DNA of 64,000 bases from CAWDVH01 sp963805705 (lineage in GTDB: Bacteria; Actinomycetota; Actinomycetes; Streptosporangiales; Streptosporangiaceae). Both the position numbers and the translations under genes were made by a program. Positions within the stretch are counted from its first letter, which is position 1. Each line of letters opens with the position of its first letter. Below are positions 24,990-33,563 of this stretch, piece after piece. The notes under the pieces are model-generated. The model was given only the letters and a program-made list of their open reading frames with translations. It made no database searches and had not been told where the DNA came from. The stretch lies in contig CAWDVH010000001.1 in the NCBI GenBank assembly GCA_963805705.1, positions 1,302,001 through 1,366,000 of the forward strand. The letters run 5' to 3'.

Positions 24990-26381
24990 TCAGCTGGCCG
25001 ACGCGCCGGGACCGAAGCTGCTGCGCTCCAGGAACCGGCCGGCTCCCGGCCGGCCGAGGAACTTGCCGTCGGCGACCAGGATGTTGCCGCGCTGCATCAC
25101 GACCTCCGGGGCGCCGCGGACGACACGGCCCTCGTAGGCGCTGTAGTCGACCCGCATGTGGTGCGTCCGCGCCGACAGGATGCGCTGCGCGTCCGGATTG
25201 AAGATCACGATGTCGGCGTCCCCGCCGGGCGCCAGCGTGCCCTTGCGCGGGTACAGCCCGAACATCCGGGCCGGGGCGGTCGCGATCAGCTCGACGAATC
25301 GCATCGGGGTGATGTGCCCGGCGGCCACGCCGCCGTCCCAGAGCAGCGTGTAACGGTCCTCGACCCCTGGCAGCCCGTTGGGGATCGCCGAGAAGTCATC
25401 CCGGCCGAGGATCTTCTGGTCCTTGTAGTCGAACGGGCAGTGATCGGTCGAGACCACCTGAAGATCATCGCTGATCAGACCCTGCCACAAGTCGGCCTGG
25501 TGGTCGGCCGGGCGCAGCGGCGGCGAGCAGACGAACTTGGCCCCCTCAAAGCCGGGCCGGGCCAGGTCATCGAGGGAGAGGTACAGGTACTGCGGGCAGG
25601 TCTCGGCATAGACGGGCAGCCCGGCGTGCCTGCCCTCGCGCACCGCCGTCAGCGCCTCCCGCGCGCTGAGGTGCACGATGTAGACCGGCGCCCCGGCCAG
25701 CCCGGCCAGCGCGATCGCCCGGTGCGTCGCCTCGCCCTCCATCGACGAGGGCCGGGTCAGGCCGTGATTGACCGGGGCCGTCCTGCCCTCCGCGAGGTAA
25801 CGCTGGACGAGGACATCGATCGCCCCGCCGTTCTCCGCGTGCATCATGATCAGGCCGCCGTTGTCGGCGATGCGGCTCATCGCGCGGAAGATGTCCCCGT
25901 CGTCCAGCATGAAGACACCCGGGTAGGCCATGAAGAGCTTGAACGAGGGCACCCCCCTGGCGATCATGACATCCATCTCGCGCAGGATCTGGTCGTTGAT
26001 CTCGCGGACGATCAGGTGCAGGCCATAGTCGATGTGTGACTTCGGGCCGGCCTTCTCCAGCCAGCGGTCCAGGCCCTGGGCCAGGCTCTCGCCGTAGCTC
26101 TGGACGGCGAAGTCAACGATCGTGGTGGTGCCCCCCCAGGCGGCCGCCGCTGTCCCGGTGGCGAAATCGTCGGAGGCGAAGGTGCCGCCGAAAGGCAGCT
26201 CCATATGGGTGTGAGCGTCGATGCCGCCCGGCATCACGTACCGGCCGGTCGCGTCGATGATGGTGTCCGCCTCGCCGAGACCGGTGCCCACGGCCTGGAT
26301 CTGCTCACCCTCGATCAGCACGTCGGCGCGAGTGGCATCACCGGCGGTGACCACTGTCCCGTTCCTGATCAGCGTGGTCAT
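24990..26381 (-). CDS. hydA: dihydropyrimidinase / hydantoinase
   Basis: 463 residues. It hydrolyses the ring of 5,6-dihydrouracil or -thymine to N-carbamoyl-beta-alanine. The amidohydrolase metal centre is complete: GIDAHTHMELPFGG (HxH, about 55-68), VPSFKLFMAYPG with the carboxylated Lys (about 150), MMHAENGG, VYIVHLSARE and STDHCPFDYKDQK. The start overlaps the stop of the upstream amidase gene by 4 nt. Together they perform the last two steps of reductive pyrimidine degradation; dihydropyrimidine dehydrogenase is not in the window. Confidence 0.95.
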   Translation of the reverse strand: MTTLIRNGTVVTAGDATRADVLIEGEQIQAVGTGLGEADTIIDATGRYVMPGGIDAHTHMELPFGGTFASDDFATGTAAAAWGGTTTIVDFAVQSYGESLAQGLDRWLEKAGPKSHIDYGLHLIVREINDQILREMDVMIARGVPSFKLFMAYPGVFMLDDGDIFRAMSRIADNGGLIMMHAENGGAIDVLVQRYLAEGRTAPVNHGLTRPSSMEGEATHRAIALAGLAGAPVYIVHLSAREALTAVREGRHAGLPVYAETCPQYLYLSLDDLARPGFEGAKFVCSPPLRPADHQADLWQGLISDDLQVVSTDHCPFDYKDQKILGRDDFSAIPNGLPGVEDRYTLLWDGGVAAGHITPMRFVELIATAPARMFGLYPRKGTLAPGGDADIVIFNPDAQRILSARTHHMRVDYSAYEGRVVRGAPEVVMQRGNILVADGKFLGRPGAGRFLERSSFGPGASAS

Positions 26382-27229
26382 GGCAGCTGCCGGGTGAGGT
26401 CGCCGTAGGTTTCGGGACGCCGGTCCCGGAAGAACTGCCAGGTATTGCGCACCTCGCGGATCTCGTCGAGATCGAGGTCGGCGACCAGCACCTCATCCTC
26501 GCTGTCCGAGGCCTGGGCGATGATCTGTCCGCGCGGATTGCAGAAATACGAGGAGCCGTAGAACTTGTGCGGGTTCAGCGGACCCTCGATGCCCACCCGG
26601 TTACTCGCCGCGATCCAGAAGCCGTTGGCCGCCGCGTGCGCGGGCTGCTCAAGCTCCCACAGATAGCGCGACAGCGACTCCACGGTGGCCGACGGGTTAA
26701 AGACAAGCTCGGCGCCCCCCAGCCCGAGCTCGCGGGCCACCTCAGGAAAATGCCGGTCATAGCAGATGATCAGGCCCAGCTTCCCGACCGACGTGCGGAA
26801 CACCGGATAGCCGAGGTTGCCCGGCTTGAAATAAAACTTCTCCCAGAAACAGGGCGCTGTCTGCGGGATGTGCGTCTTCCGGTACTTGCCGAGCACACTG
26901 CCGTCGCGTTCGATGACGCAGGCGGCGTTGTAGTAGACGCCGGGCTGCTCCTCCTCATACCACGGGACGATCAGCACGATGCCGTGCTCGCGTGCGACCT
27001 CCCGCATCCTGGTGACGGTCGGGCCGTCTTCCGGCTCGGCGGTCTCATACCACTTGGCATCCTGCTCCGCGCAGAAATACGGGCCGTGGAAGATCTCCTG
27101 GAGGCAGACGACCTCGGCGCCCTGGCCAGCCGCATCGGCGATCATCCCGATGTGCTTGTCGATCGCTTCCTGCTTGGACATGTTGGCGTGTGCCTGGATC
27201 AGCGCCGCCCGGACGTTGCGCATCTGCAT
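26378..27229 (-). CDS. nitrilase-superfamily amidohydrolase, beta-ureidopropionase-like
   Basis: 283 residues from ATG 27229, which has GGAAAGG 4-5 nt upstream. The Glu-Lys-Cys triad is visible: VVCLQEIFHGPYF (Glu about 42), KYRKTHIPQ (Lys about 117) and LIICYDRHFPE (Cys about 153). N-carbamoyl-beta-alanine amidohydrolase activity releases beta-alanine, CO2 and ammonia; the tight coupling to dihydropyrimidinase (ATGA overlap) supports this role over a general nitrilase. Confidence 0.92.
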   Translation of the reverse strand: MQMRNVRAALIQAHANMSKQEAIDKHIGMIADAAGQGAEVVCLQEIFHGPYFCAEQDAKWYETAEPEDGPTVTRMREVAREHGIVLIVPWYEEEQPGVYYNAACVIERDGSVLGKYRKTHIPQTAPCFWEKFYFKPGNLGYPVFRTSVGKLGLIICYDRHFPEVARELGLGGAELVFNPSATVESLSRYLWELEQPAHAAANGFWIAASNRVGIEGPLNPHKFYGSSYFCNPRGQIIAQASDSEDEVLVADLDLDEIREVRNTWQFFRDRRPETYGDLTRQLP

Positions 27230-27244
27230 GTTCCTTTCCTTCAA

Positions 27245-27825
27245 GCCAGTCTCGCCTGCCCCGTGCGTGCATGGCTAGGGAAAACTTACGACCAACGGTC
27301 GGCCGGACGCGGCCCGAGGCGCGGCGATCAGGAATGCCGCTCCCAGCTGTCCGTTGCCGACCACCGCATCACGGTGAGCGGGGCCGCGGCACCGGCGACG
27401 AGACTGCCGTCCCGCTGGAAATGAGCGCCAAGGCCCGGCTGGCCGAAACCGCGACGCGTTCGGGCCGCCGTCGACGGTGAATCGCTTCTCGACGATGTAG
27501 CCGTGGTAGTCACAGCCGACCGCGGGGCTGCCGTCCAGGTTCTACTTCGGGATGAACCTGGCCGCACAGGACAGGGCCCTCGGGAGCGAGGAAGGAGCCG
27601 AACTCGCTGCCGCCGCGCTTGCCCGGACCGGACGCCGCGTGGCCGGGCTCGGGACGGCGGGCTCAGGGCGGCCGCAGCTACGACAGCTGAAATTTGGCAA
27701 CTGCCCTACTTGACGGTCTTGTAGCGTATTTCCTAAAGAGGTACAATTTTTTTTCTGACGAGGTAGAACATCCTAACAAGTCGTGATTGGGCAGTCAGGG
27801 CTATTGTGGGAAAGGGCGACTCTTC
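27245..27825. other. 580-nt region with possible decayed gene and AT-rich promoter
   Basis: From 27328 to about 27600 the minus strand holds protein-like stretches in different frames (SPAVGCDYHGYIVEKRF in one, GAHFQRDGSLVAGAAAPL in another), as expected of a frameshifted remnant, but I cannot name the family. From about 27690 the composition switches abruptly to AT-rich and carries the promoter of the secreted-protein pair. Confidence 0.4.
27719..27747 (+). promoter_or_regulatory. promoter of the secreted-protein pair
   Basis: TTGTAG (27719-27724) and TACAAT (27742-27747) with a 17-nt spacer, followed by a run of eight T. A second -35-like TTGACG at 27710 lies too far from TACAAT. The region is unusually AT-rich for this genome. 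Confidence 0.55.
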
Positions 27826-28049
27826 ATGCAGAAGAAGGTGCGTTACCTCATCGGCTCGGCGGGTGCCGTCGCCCCGGTCCTGGGCCTGCTGATGCCGACC
27901 GCCGCCATCGCCGCCGCGCAGGCCCCGGCGAGATCGGGAGCCAAGACCGTGTCACTGCGGCTCGGCGCCGCAGCCAGCACCTCCGCCAGCCCGATCTCGA
28001 ACACCGGCGCCAGCTGCACGGGGCATACAAAGGTGCACGAGGTGTTCCA
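27826..28049 (+). repeat. direct repeat copy A (5' part of secreted gene 1)
   Basis: Matches 28491-28714 at 221 of 224 positions (differences at the fourth base, in the leucine codon of RYL, and in the Ser/Gly codon before CTGH). Similarity drops sharply after both ends, including upstream of the ATG. Confidence 0.9.
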
Positions 28050-28398
28050 AGGCAGCGGCCCGGCCGTTCCCAGCCTGACAACGACATTCTGGTACACAAA
28101 CGCCATACACAATTCCGCTGCGTGCGTCGGTACCGTAGAGGGCACCTGGAACAATTACCTAGAGCAAACAGTCCAGAAGTTCCGGGTCCGGGTTTACTCC
28201 GGCACCGGCACTCACAAGCGCAAGGCGTTTTCCGTTGTGAAGGGCGGAACGATGAAGAATTCTCACACCGCCACTGGTGCAGTCGGCATTCGTCAATGGT
28301 TCGGCTATTCTCGCAGCCTGCCGGTAGAGGTATGCACCGCATGGGTGTCCAGCCTCGGCGGCGCGACGGCGGGACCCCAATGCAAATCGGTCGGCTGA
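27826..28398 (+). CDS. secreted four-cysteine protein, copy 1
   Basis: 190 residues from ATG 27826 (AAAGGG about 9 nt upstream). Signal peptide MQKKVRYLIGSAGAVAPVLG and beyond, with cleavage probably after AIAAAQA. The mature part of about 160 residues has four cysteines, in TGASCTGH, AACVGT, VEVCTAWV and GPQCKS, all conserved in the neighbouring paralogue, so two disulfides are likely. Alternating polar/hydrophobic pattern (FRVRVYSGTG, RQWFGY) suggests a beta-sandwich. No family recognised. Its first 224 nt are almost identical to those of the next gene. Moderate codon G+C and an AT-rich promoter hint at horizontal origin. Confidence 0.8.
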   Translation: MQKKVRYLIGSAGAVAPVLGLLMPTAAIAAAQAPARSGAKTVSLRLGAAASTSASPISNTGASCTGHTKVHEVFQGSGPAVPSLTTTFWYTNAIHNSAACVGTVEGTWNNYLEQTVQKFRVRVYSGTGTHKRKAFSVVKGGTMKNSHTATGAVGIRQWFGYSRSLPVEVCTAWVSSLGGATAGPQCKSVG

Positions 28399-28490
28399 TC
28401 CCGGCCTGATCATCTGCGCCGGATGCTCCGGCGGCCGACGCGCCAAGCTGACCAGATGCTGACTTATGCTCTGGAATGAGGAGCGGTTTT

Positions 28491-28714
28491 ATGAAGAAGA
28501 AGGTGCGTTACCTGATCGGCTCGGCGGGTGCCGTCGCCCCGGTCCTGGGCCTGCTGATGCCGACCGCCGCCATCGCCGCCGCGCAGGCCCCGGCGAGATC
28601 GGGAGCCAAGACCGTGTCACTGCGGCTCGGCGCCGCAGCCAGCACCTCCGCCAGCCCGATCTCGAACACCGGCGCCGGCTGCACGGGGCATACAAAGGTG
28701 CACGAGGTGTTCCA
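28491..28714 (+). repeat. direct repeat copy B (5' part of secreted gene 2)
   Basis: Partner of 27826-28049, offset exactly 665 bp, with three substitutions in 224 bp. Near identity also at synonymous positions indicates recent duplication or gene conversion limited to the exported leader and linker. Confidence 0.9.
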
Positions 28715-29075
28715 GGGGAGCGGGCTCTGGATGCCTAGCCTGACGACGACGTTCTGGTACACCGACGCCGCGCACGGCTCTGCCGTGTGCGTCGGAACCG
28801 CGGAGGGCACGTGGTTCGATTTCCCGGACAATCCGCATTATGAATTCCGGGTCCGGATCTACTCGGGCACCGGCAAGCACCGGGCGTATTCCCATAAGTT
28901 CGGCGGCGGGAAGCATAATTATCACACCGTTTTCGCCTCAGGCGGCGTTCACCAGTGGTTCGGCGGCGGTCACGGCCTGCCAGTCGAGGTATGTAACGCA
29001 TGGGTGTACGTTGGCACGACTCTAATGCCGACATCCAGTCTGGCGGCAGGCCCACAATGCATATCGGAGTACTGA
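28491..29075 (+). CDS. secreted four-cysteine protein, copy 2
   Basis: 194 residues from ATG 28491 with GAGGAG 7-8 nt upstream. Signal peptide and linker are the same as in copy 1 except the second residue; the mature domain is clearly related but diverged (SLTTTFWYTD, EFRVRIYSGTG, GGVHQWFGGGHGLPVEVC), keeping the four cysteines. It has an extra loop rich in Gly and His (KFGGGKHNYHTV). Function unknown; likely extracellular. The tandem pair is followed by a sulfotransferase gene. Confidence 0.8.
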   Translation: MKKKVRYLIGSAGAVAPVLGLLMPTAAIAAAQAPARSGAKTVSLRLGAAASTSASPISNTGAGCTGHTKVHEVFQGSGLWMPSLTTTFWYTDAAHGSAVCVGTAEGTWFDFPDNPHYEFRVRIYSGTGKHRAYSHKFGGGKHNYHTVFASGGVHQWFGGGHGLPVEVCNAWVYVGTTLMPTSSLAAGPQCISEY

Positions 29076-29114
29076 CGCCCGGTTCGTCACCTGATAAAGA
29101 AGAGTAGCCTCCAC

Positions 29115-30521
29115 GTGCAACAATCAATGCCCACAGCGGTCCTCGGCGTAGCGCGGTCCGGGTATTCGTTCGCCGACCCGATCTTTGTGTTGTGCAATGC
29201 GCGCTCGGGGTCGACGCTGCTGCGGTTCATACTGGACGCGCACCCCGAGATCGCGTGCCCGCCGGAGACGAACCTGCCCGCGCTGTGCGCCCAGCTGGCG
29301 ACGGTGTGGTCGCTGATTGAAGGGGCGCCCCTGTCGGCGAACCGGGGTGACGAGCCGCCGGAGATCCCGGATGCGGCGATCACCGGGATCCGGGACACAA
29401 TGGATCGGATGGTCGGGTCGTACCTGCAGAGGCGGGGGAAGAAGCGGTACTGCGACAAGAGCCTCGGCACCGCGCGCTTCGCCGAGCTGATGCTGCGGGT
29501 CTATCCGGAGGCCAGGTTTATCTGCCTGTACCGGCATCCGATGGACGTGATCGCTTCGGGCATGGAGGCATGCCCGTGGGGGCTGAACGGGTACGGCTTC
29601 GATCCCTACGCGGCGACGACCCCAGGAAACTCGGTCATGGCTCTGGCCAGGTTCTGGGCTGACAACACCGCGGCCACGCTCGCCGCGGAGGAGCAGTTCG
29701 CTGACAGGTGCCTGCGAGTACGGTATGAGGATATGGTGATCGCCCCAGAAGAAACCGCGGCCGGGATTCTCCGGTTCCTGGGTGCCAAGCCAGCGCCCGG
29801 GATTTCGACGGCGTGCTTCTCGGCAAACCGGGAACGGTTCGGGCCGGCGGATTACAAGATCTGGTATACCTCGACGGTCTCTGCCGACTCGATCGGCCGC
29901 GGCTGGTCGATTCCCACCGCGCTGATGGGGCCGCCAGTGCTGGCCGCCATCAATGAGCTGGCTGGCAAGCTCGGCTACCGGCCGGTGGACGGTGACTGGG
30001 GTACCTCAGCACCGCCAGCGGACCTGCGCCTTCCGGCCAGCGGGCCGGACGCCGACACTGCGGCGGTGCACGCTTTGGCCCAGAGCGGCTCAGCTGCTGA
30101 CAGAACGTCGGCCGAATCAGGAACCGGCCCGGTGCATTCTCAGCGGCTGGGCGGCCGGCTGCAGGCGGGTCTCACCGGAGCCGGTCCGCAGATCACCAGC
30201 CGCTGGGAGCCGCACAGGGCCGAGACCCTGGTCGCGGTCTCGATCCCTCGTGATCCGCACCAGCCCGCTGAGCACTGGCTGGTGGACCTCAAGGCACGGA
30301 CTGTGACCTTCGCTAGCAGCGCCGCCCAGGAGGATTCTGACTGGGACATCATCGGCTCCGCTGCCGCGTGGGAGGAAGTGATCGCCGGCAAGCTCAATCT
30401 CAGCGTTGCGCTCAGGGCCTGCCAGCTGCGCTACTGCGACAGCGACGAGTCCGACGGCCCGCTGGTCGGAGACGCCAGAATCGGGATACTCGCTGACCTC
30501 CTGTCCCTGACCCACTGGTAA
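29115..30521 (+). CDS. sulfotransferase with C-terminal SCP2-like domain
   Basis: 468 residues in two parts. Residues 20-285 are a PAPS-dependent sulfotransferase: 5'-phosphosulfate loop VLCNARSGSTLLRF (about 25-38) and the 3'-phosphate motif FICLYRHPMDVIASGM (about 135-150), ending INELAGKLGYRPV. After a Pro/Ala/Ser-rich linker, residues about 335-468 resemble an SCP2 sterol-carrier-like fold (WLVDLKARTVTFAS, AWEEVIAGKLNLSVALRACQLRY). The combination suggests transfer of sulfate to a hydrophobic acceptor delivered by the C-terminal domain. GTG 29115 is used; ATG 29127 is an alternative. It follows the two secreted-protein genes and precedes a degenerate paralogue. Confidence 0.85.
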   Translation: MQQSMPTAVLGVARSGYSFADPIFVLCNARSGSTLLRFILDAHPEIACPPETNLPALCAQLATVWSLIEGAPLSANRGDEPPEIPDAAITGIRDTMDRMVGSYLQRRGKKRYCDKSLGTARFAELMLRVYPEARFICLYRHPMDVIASGMEACPWGLNGYGFDPYAATTPGNSVMALARFWADNTAATLAAEEQFADRCLRVRYEDMVIAPEETAAGILRFLGAKPAPGISTACFSANRERFGPADYKIWYTSTVSADSIGRGWSIPTALMGPPVLAAINELAGKLGYRPVDGDWGTSAPPADLRLPASGPDADTAAVHALAQSGSAADRTSAESGTGPVHSQRLGGRLQAGLTGAGPQITSRWEPHRAETLVAVSIPRDPHQPAEHWLVDLKARTVTFASSAAQEDSDWDIIGSAAAWEEVIAGKLNLSVALRACQLRYCDSDESDGPLVGDARIGILADLLSLTHW

Positions 30522-30533
30522 GCGGGTCTACCG

Positions 30534-31535
30534 GTGAGGGACGCGACGACAGTCACCGCCGTGGAACGCGTCGGCGGCCTCCCGGACACCCCGTGCGGGC
30601 CCATCATCGTGCTTACCTATGCCCACGCGGGCGCGGAACTGCTCACCCGTGCGCTCTCGGCCAGCCCGTCGTTGGCCTGCACCTCCGGCACTGGGCTGCT
30701 GCCGCTGTGCCATTCAGCGGTCACCACGTGGCAGAAAGTGGAAGACCGCGGCGGCGCGGCGTCGGCACTGGCGATGCAGTCCGTCCGCGTTCTGGCCAGC
30801 ACGATGGCGGCGGTCATCCAGGCCAGGGCTGGAGCATCGCGATGGTGCGAGACCGCCTTCGCCGGGCCCGCGGCGGCCGAGACTTTCCTGCGGGTCTTCC
30901 CGGCTGCCACATTCCTGTGCCTGCACCGCAGCCTGCGGGCGGTGCTCGCCGAAAGCATCAGAATCTATCCGTGGGGCCTGGGCAGCAGCCCCTTCTGGCC
31001 CTACTCCGGCTCCCATCCCGGCAATAACGTGGCCACCGTCGCCGCCTACTGGGCCGCCTGCACCGAGCAGCTCCTGGAGTTCGAGACCACTCACCCCGAG
31101 TCCTGCCTGCGGGTCAGGCACGAAGACCTCGTCGCCGACCCCCAGCGCCAGGCCAGTGAGGTCTTCACCTTCCTCGGGCTCGGCACCCCCGCTCGCACAA
31201 CGCCAGGCCATTCGCCTGTGGTTACGGGCCCCGCAAATGCAGACGCCGGCGCCCCGGACCGCCGATGCCGACAACGCAGATACCGCCACCGCTCCTGGCC
31301 AGGGTCAGCGAGCTGCACGGCAGGCTGGATTATGCCCGTCCGAAGTCTTAGCACTCGGTACCTGACCCGAGCTGCGCGGCCTGAGGTCATGCGGAGGGCG
31401 AAATCAGCGGCAGGCCCATACCAGCCGGACAGCGGTGGCCAGAGCGGTTTAGGCGTTCCTGATCTATGGGCGCGGGCATACGGCTACGACGACTCACCGT
31501 CTTTCGTGCCCAGGCCCCGCGCCGCTAGCTGTTGA
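30534..31535 (+). CDS. degenerate sulfotransferase paralogue with C-terminal frameshift
   Basis: Paralogue of the preceding gene: CLHRSLRAVLAESIRIYPWGLG, CLRVRHEDLVADP and FTFLGLGTP align with CLYRHPMDVIASGM, CLRVRYEDMVIAP and LRFLGAKP. The PAPS loop is eroded (TYAHAGAELLTRA instead of CNARSGSTLLRF), losing the basic and hydroxyl residues that hold the phosphosulfate. After about residue 220 the frame is lost: the expected ending is readable in another frame as PPPLLARVSELHGRLDYARP with a stop at 31349-31351, matching GPPVLAAINELAGKLGYRPV of the intact copy. The current frame instead runs through unrelated Arg-rich sequence to 31535. Probably a pseudogene; no SCP2 domain remains. Confidence 0.75.
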   Translation: MRDATTVTAVERVGGLPDTPCGPIIVLTYAHAGAELLTRALSASPSLACTSGTGLLPLCHSAVTTWQKVEDRGGAASALAMQSVRVLASTMAAVIQARAGASRWCETAFAGPAAAETFLRVFPAATFLCLHRSLRAVLAESIRIYPWGLGSSPFWPYSGSHPGNNVATVAAYWAACTEQLLEFETTHPESCLRVRHEDLVADPQRQASEVFTFLGLGTPARTTPGHSPVVTGPANADAGAPDRRCRQRRYRHRSWPGSASCTAGWIMPVRSLSTRYLTRAARPEVMRRAKSAAGPYQPDSGGQSGLGVPDLWARAYGYDDSPSFVPRPRAASC

Positions 31536-31602
31536 CCTTTACCAGGGGGAAAGCCGCACAGTTGTGGCGAGCGGGCATCCGCCCGCAGCGAGGGAGCCGT
31601 CC

Positions 31603-32415
31603 ATGAGCCTGGTGAGCATCGGCGAGTTCGTCGCAGCTGTCGCCGAAGGCGCTGCGCCGGTGCGACGAACTGGGGCTGCTTTCCTGGCCTGCGTCGATCC
31701 GGACTCCGGCTACCGGTGGTATCCGGAGGTGCAGTTGGAGCAGGCTCGGCTTGTCGCGTCGCTGCGCCAGATCGGCATCCCGCTGGCGCAGATCACCGTG
31801 ATCCTGGGGGCTAGGCCGGATGCTGCCGCTGAGCACATCAGCGCCTACTGGGGCGGGCGCTGAAGGCCAGCACGCGGCTCGCCGGGAACTGGCCGGCTAC
31901 CTCGTCGATCGCCTGAACGGAAAGAGGTCTGTAATGTATGAGATCGCCTTCAGAAAGATCTCCACGCGCAGCCTGCTCCGGCGCGTGACCGCCGAAGAGC
32001 AGGTGCCCATCGGAAGGGAGTTCGTCAGCCACGTCAGGGACGGGGGCGCCCCCGCGCATGGACGGCATCGCGGGGGCGGCCTTCCTGAATTTATTACGGG
32101 CAGGTGAACCAGGACAGCGACGGGCCGATCGAATAGTGCCGCCCGGTGCCTGACGACCAGGCCGACGAGATCGCCGCCAGGTTCCCCGATCTCACGCTGC
32201 GGACGGAACCCGCGCATGAGCAGGCATTCATCCACCTGGGGACAGTGGAGGTCCCTGCGGCCCAGTGGCAGGTCGTCGCGGAAACCGTCCAGGCCTGGGC
32301 GGCTGAGCAGCATCGCCAGCCCGCCAATCTGGGTGCCAGGGTGACCTTCCTGGCCCGCCTCCCGATAACCGCCGACAGCCGGCCGGACTGCGACTTCGCC
32401 GTCCCGCTGCGCTGA
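31603..32415 (+). pseudogene. MerR family regulator with GyrI-like domain, multiply frameshifted
   Basis: The pieces of one gene are spread over all frames. MSLVSIGEF at 31603 (after GAGGGAG) starts a MerR helix-turn-helix whose next segment, QLSPKALRRCDELGLLS, is in a different frame, then DPDSGYRWYPEVQLEQARLV returns to the first frame up to a stop at 31863. The coiled part and GyrI domain continue in a third frame (RRELAGYLVDRLNGKRSVMYEIAF), then PPRMDGIAGAAF, then YYGQVNQDSDGPIE interrupted by TAG and followed by CRPVPDDQADEIAARFPDLT to 32415. At least four shifts and one nonsense codon make a functional product impossible. Confidence 0.85.
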
Positions 32416-32452
32416 GCGTGGAGCGAGCACGGACGAGGCGGGTGCGACAAGG

Positions 32453-33451
32453 TCAGCTTGTGAGCTGCGGAATTACGTCGGCACCGAATCCCCGGATAAC
32501 TCCCTCCGGGTCGTCCACCATCGAGTAGATGTTGAACTGAGTGACGCCCAGGTCCTGCAACTGGCCGAGCCGCTCGCGCACCCGCTCCGGACTGCCGAGT
32601 ACGCAGAACCGGTCGACCACGTCATCGGTCACGAATTCCGCGTTGTCGGATCCGGCCCGGCCGTGGTGGGCGTAGTCGTAGCGCTCACGGGCCGCGATGA
32701 AGTCGGTCAGCTCACCCGGCAGCTCGGCGTCGTGGTAGCGCTTGACCAGGTCGACTACGTGGTTGGACACCAGCGCCGGGAACCAGCGCACCTGCTCGCG
32801 GGCGTGCGCCAGGTCAGTGCTGAGGTAGGCCGGCGCGGCGGCCATGACCTGGATGTCGGCCACGCTGCGGCCCGCCTCCTGCGCACCCTCGCGGACATAG
32901 CCCAGCGCCCATTCGATGATGAAGGGGTCAGCGAGCTGGAGAATGACGCCATCGGCCACGCGGCCCGCGCAGCGCAGCGCCATCGGCCCGTAAGCGGCGA
33001 CCCATACCGGCAGCCGGCGGCCCTGCGACCAGGCCAGCTTGACCGGCGTGCCATCGAGATCGACCTCACGGCCCTCGGCGAGATCCCGGATCAGCCCGCA
33101 GGCCCGCTCCAGCTGCGCGAGCGGTACCGGACTCCGGCCGAGCACCCGCTGCGCCGAGTCGCCGCGGCCGATTCCCATCTCCATCCGGCCGCCGGAGATC
33201 TCGTTGAGCGTCGCCATCGCGGCCGCTGTCACCGTCGGATCCCTGGTCACCGGGTTGGTGACGCAGCTCCCGATGTGGATGTCCGAGGTGGCGGCGGCCA
33301 TCAGGGTGAAGACCGGGTAAGGATCCTGCCAGAGCACATGGGAATCCCAGAGCCACGCGTGGCTGAACCCGCTCGCCTCCGCGAGCACGGTCTTGCTGAC
33401 GACCTCGGTCGCCGGCGGGTCGGCCATGAAGGTCACGCCGAAGCTCAACAT
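32453..33451 (-). CDS. LLM-class F420-dependent oxidoreductase (TIGR03842-like)
   Basis: 332 residues from ATG 33451, with GAGGGGGAAAG just upstream; the longer frame runs antisense into the next gene and is rejected. The luciferase-like TIM barrel is shown by MLSFGVTFMADPP, FSHAWLWDSHVLWQDPYPVF, IHIGSCVTNPVTRDPTVTAAAMATLNEISGGRMEMGIGRGDSA (read in parts) and LPVWVAAYGPMALRCAGRVADG. The family uses F420 or FMN. Proteins of this type are, as I recall, encoded with dihydropyrimidinase and beta-ureidopropionase genes; here those lie 5 kb away on the same strand, separated by the plus-strand accessory block. Confidence 0.85.
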   Translation of the reverse strand: MLSFGVTFMADPPATEVVSKTVLAEASGFSHAWLWDSHVLWQDPYPVFTLMAAATSDIHIGSCVTNPVTRDPTVTAAAMATLNEISGGRMEMGIGRGDSAQRVLGRSPVPLAQLERACGLIRDLAEGREVDLDGTPVKLAWSQGRRLPVWVAAYGPMALRCAGRVADGVILQLADPFIIEWALGYVREGAQEAGRSVADIQVMAAAPAYLSTDLAHAREQVRWFPALVSNHVVDLVKRYHDAELPGELTDFIAARERYDYAHHGRAGSDNAEFVTDDVVDRFCVLGSPERVRERLGQLQDLGVTQFNIYSMVDDPEGVIRGFGADVIPQLTS

Positions 33452-33563
33452 CGCTTTCCCCCTCTGCCGTCTGGCCAGCCGGACACTATTCCTGATCAGC
33501 AAGAGCGTCAATGACCCTCCCGGAAGCTGGCCACTGCGGGCAGCCCGCTCTACGATCTTGAAG

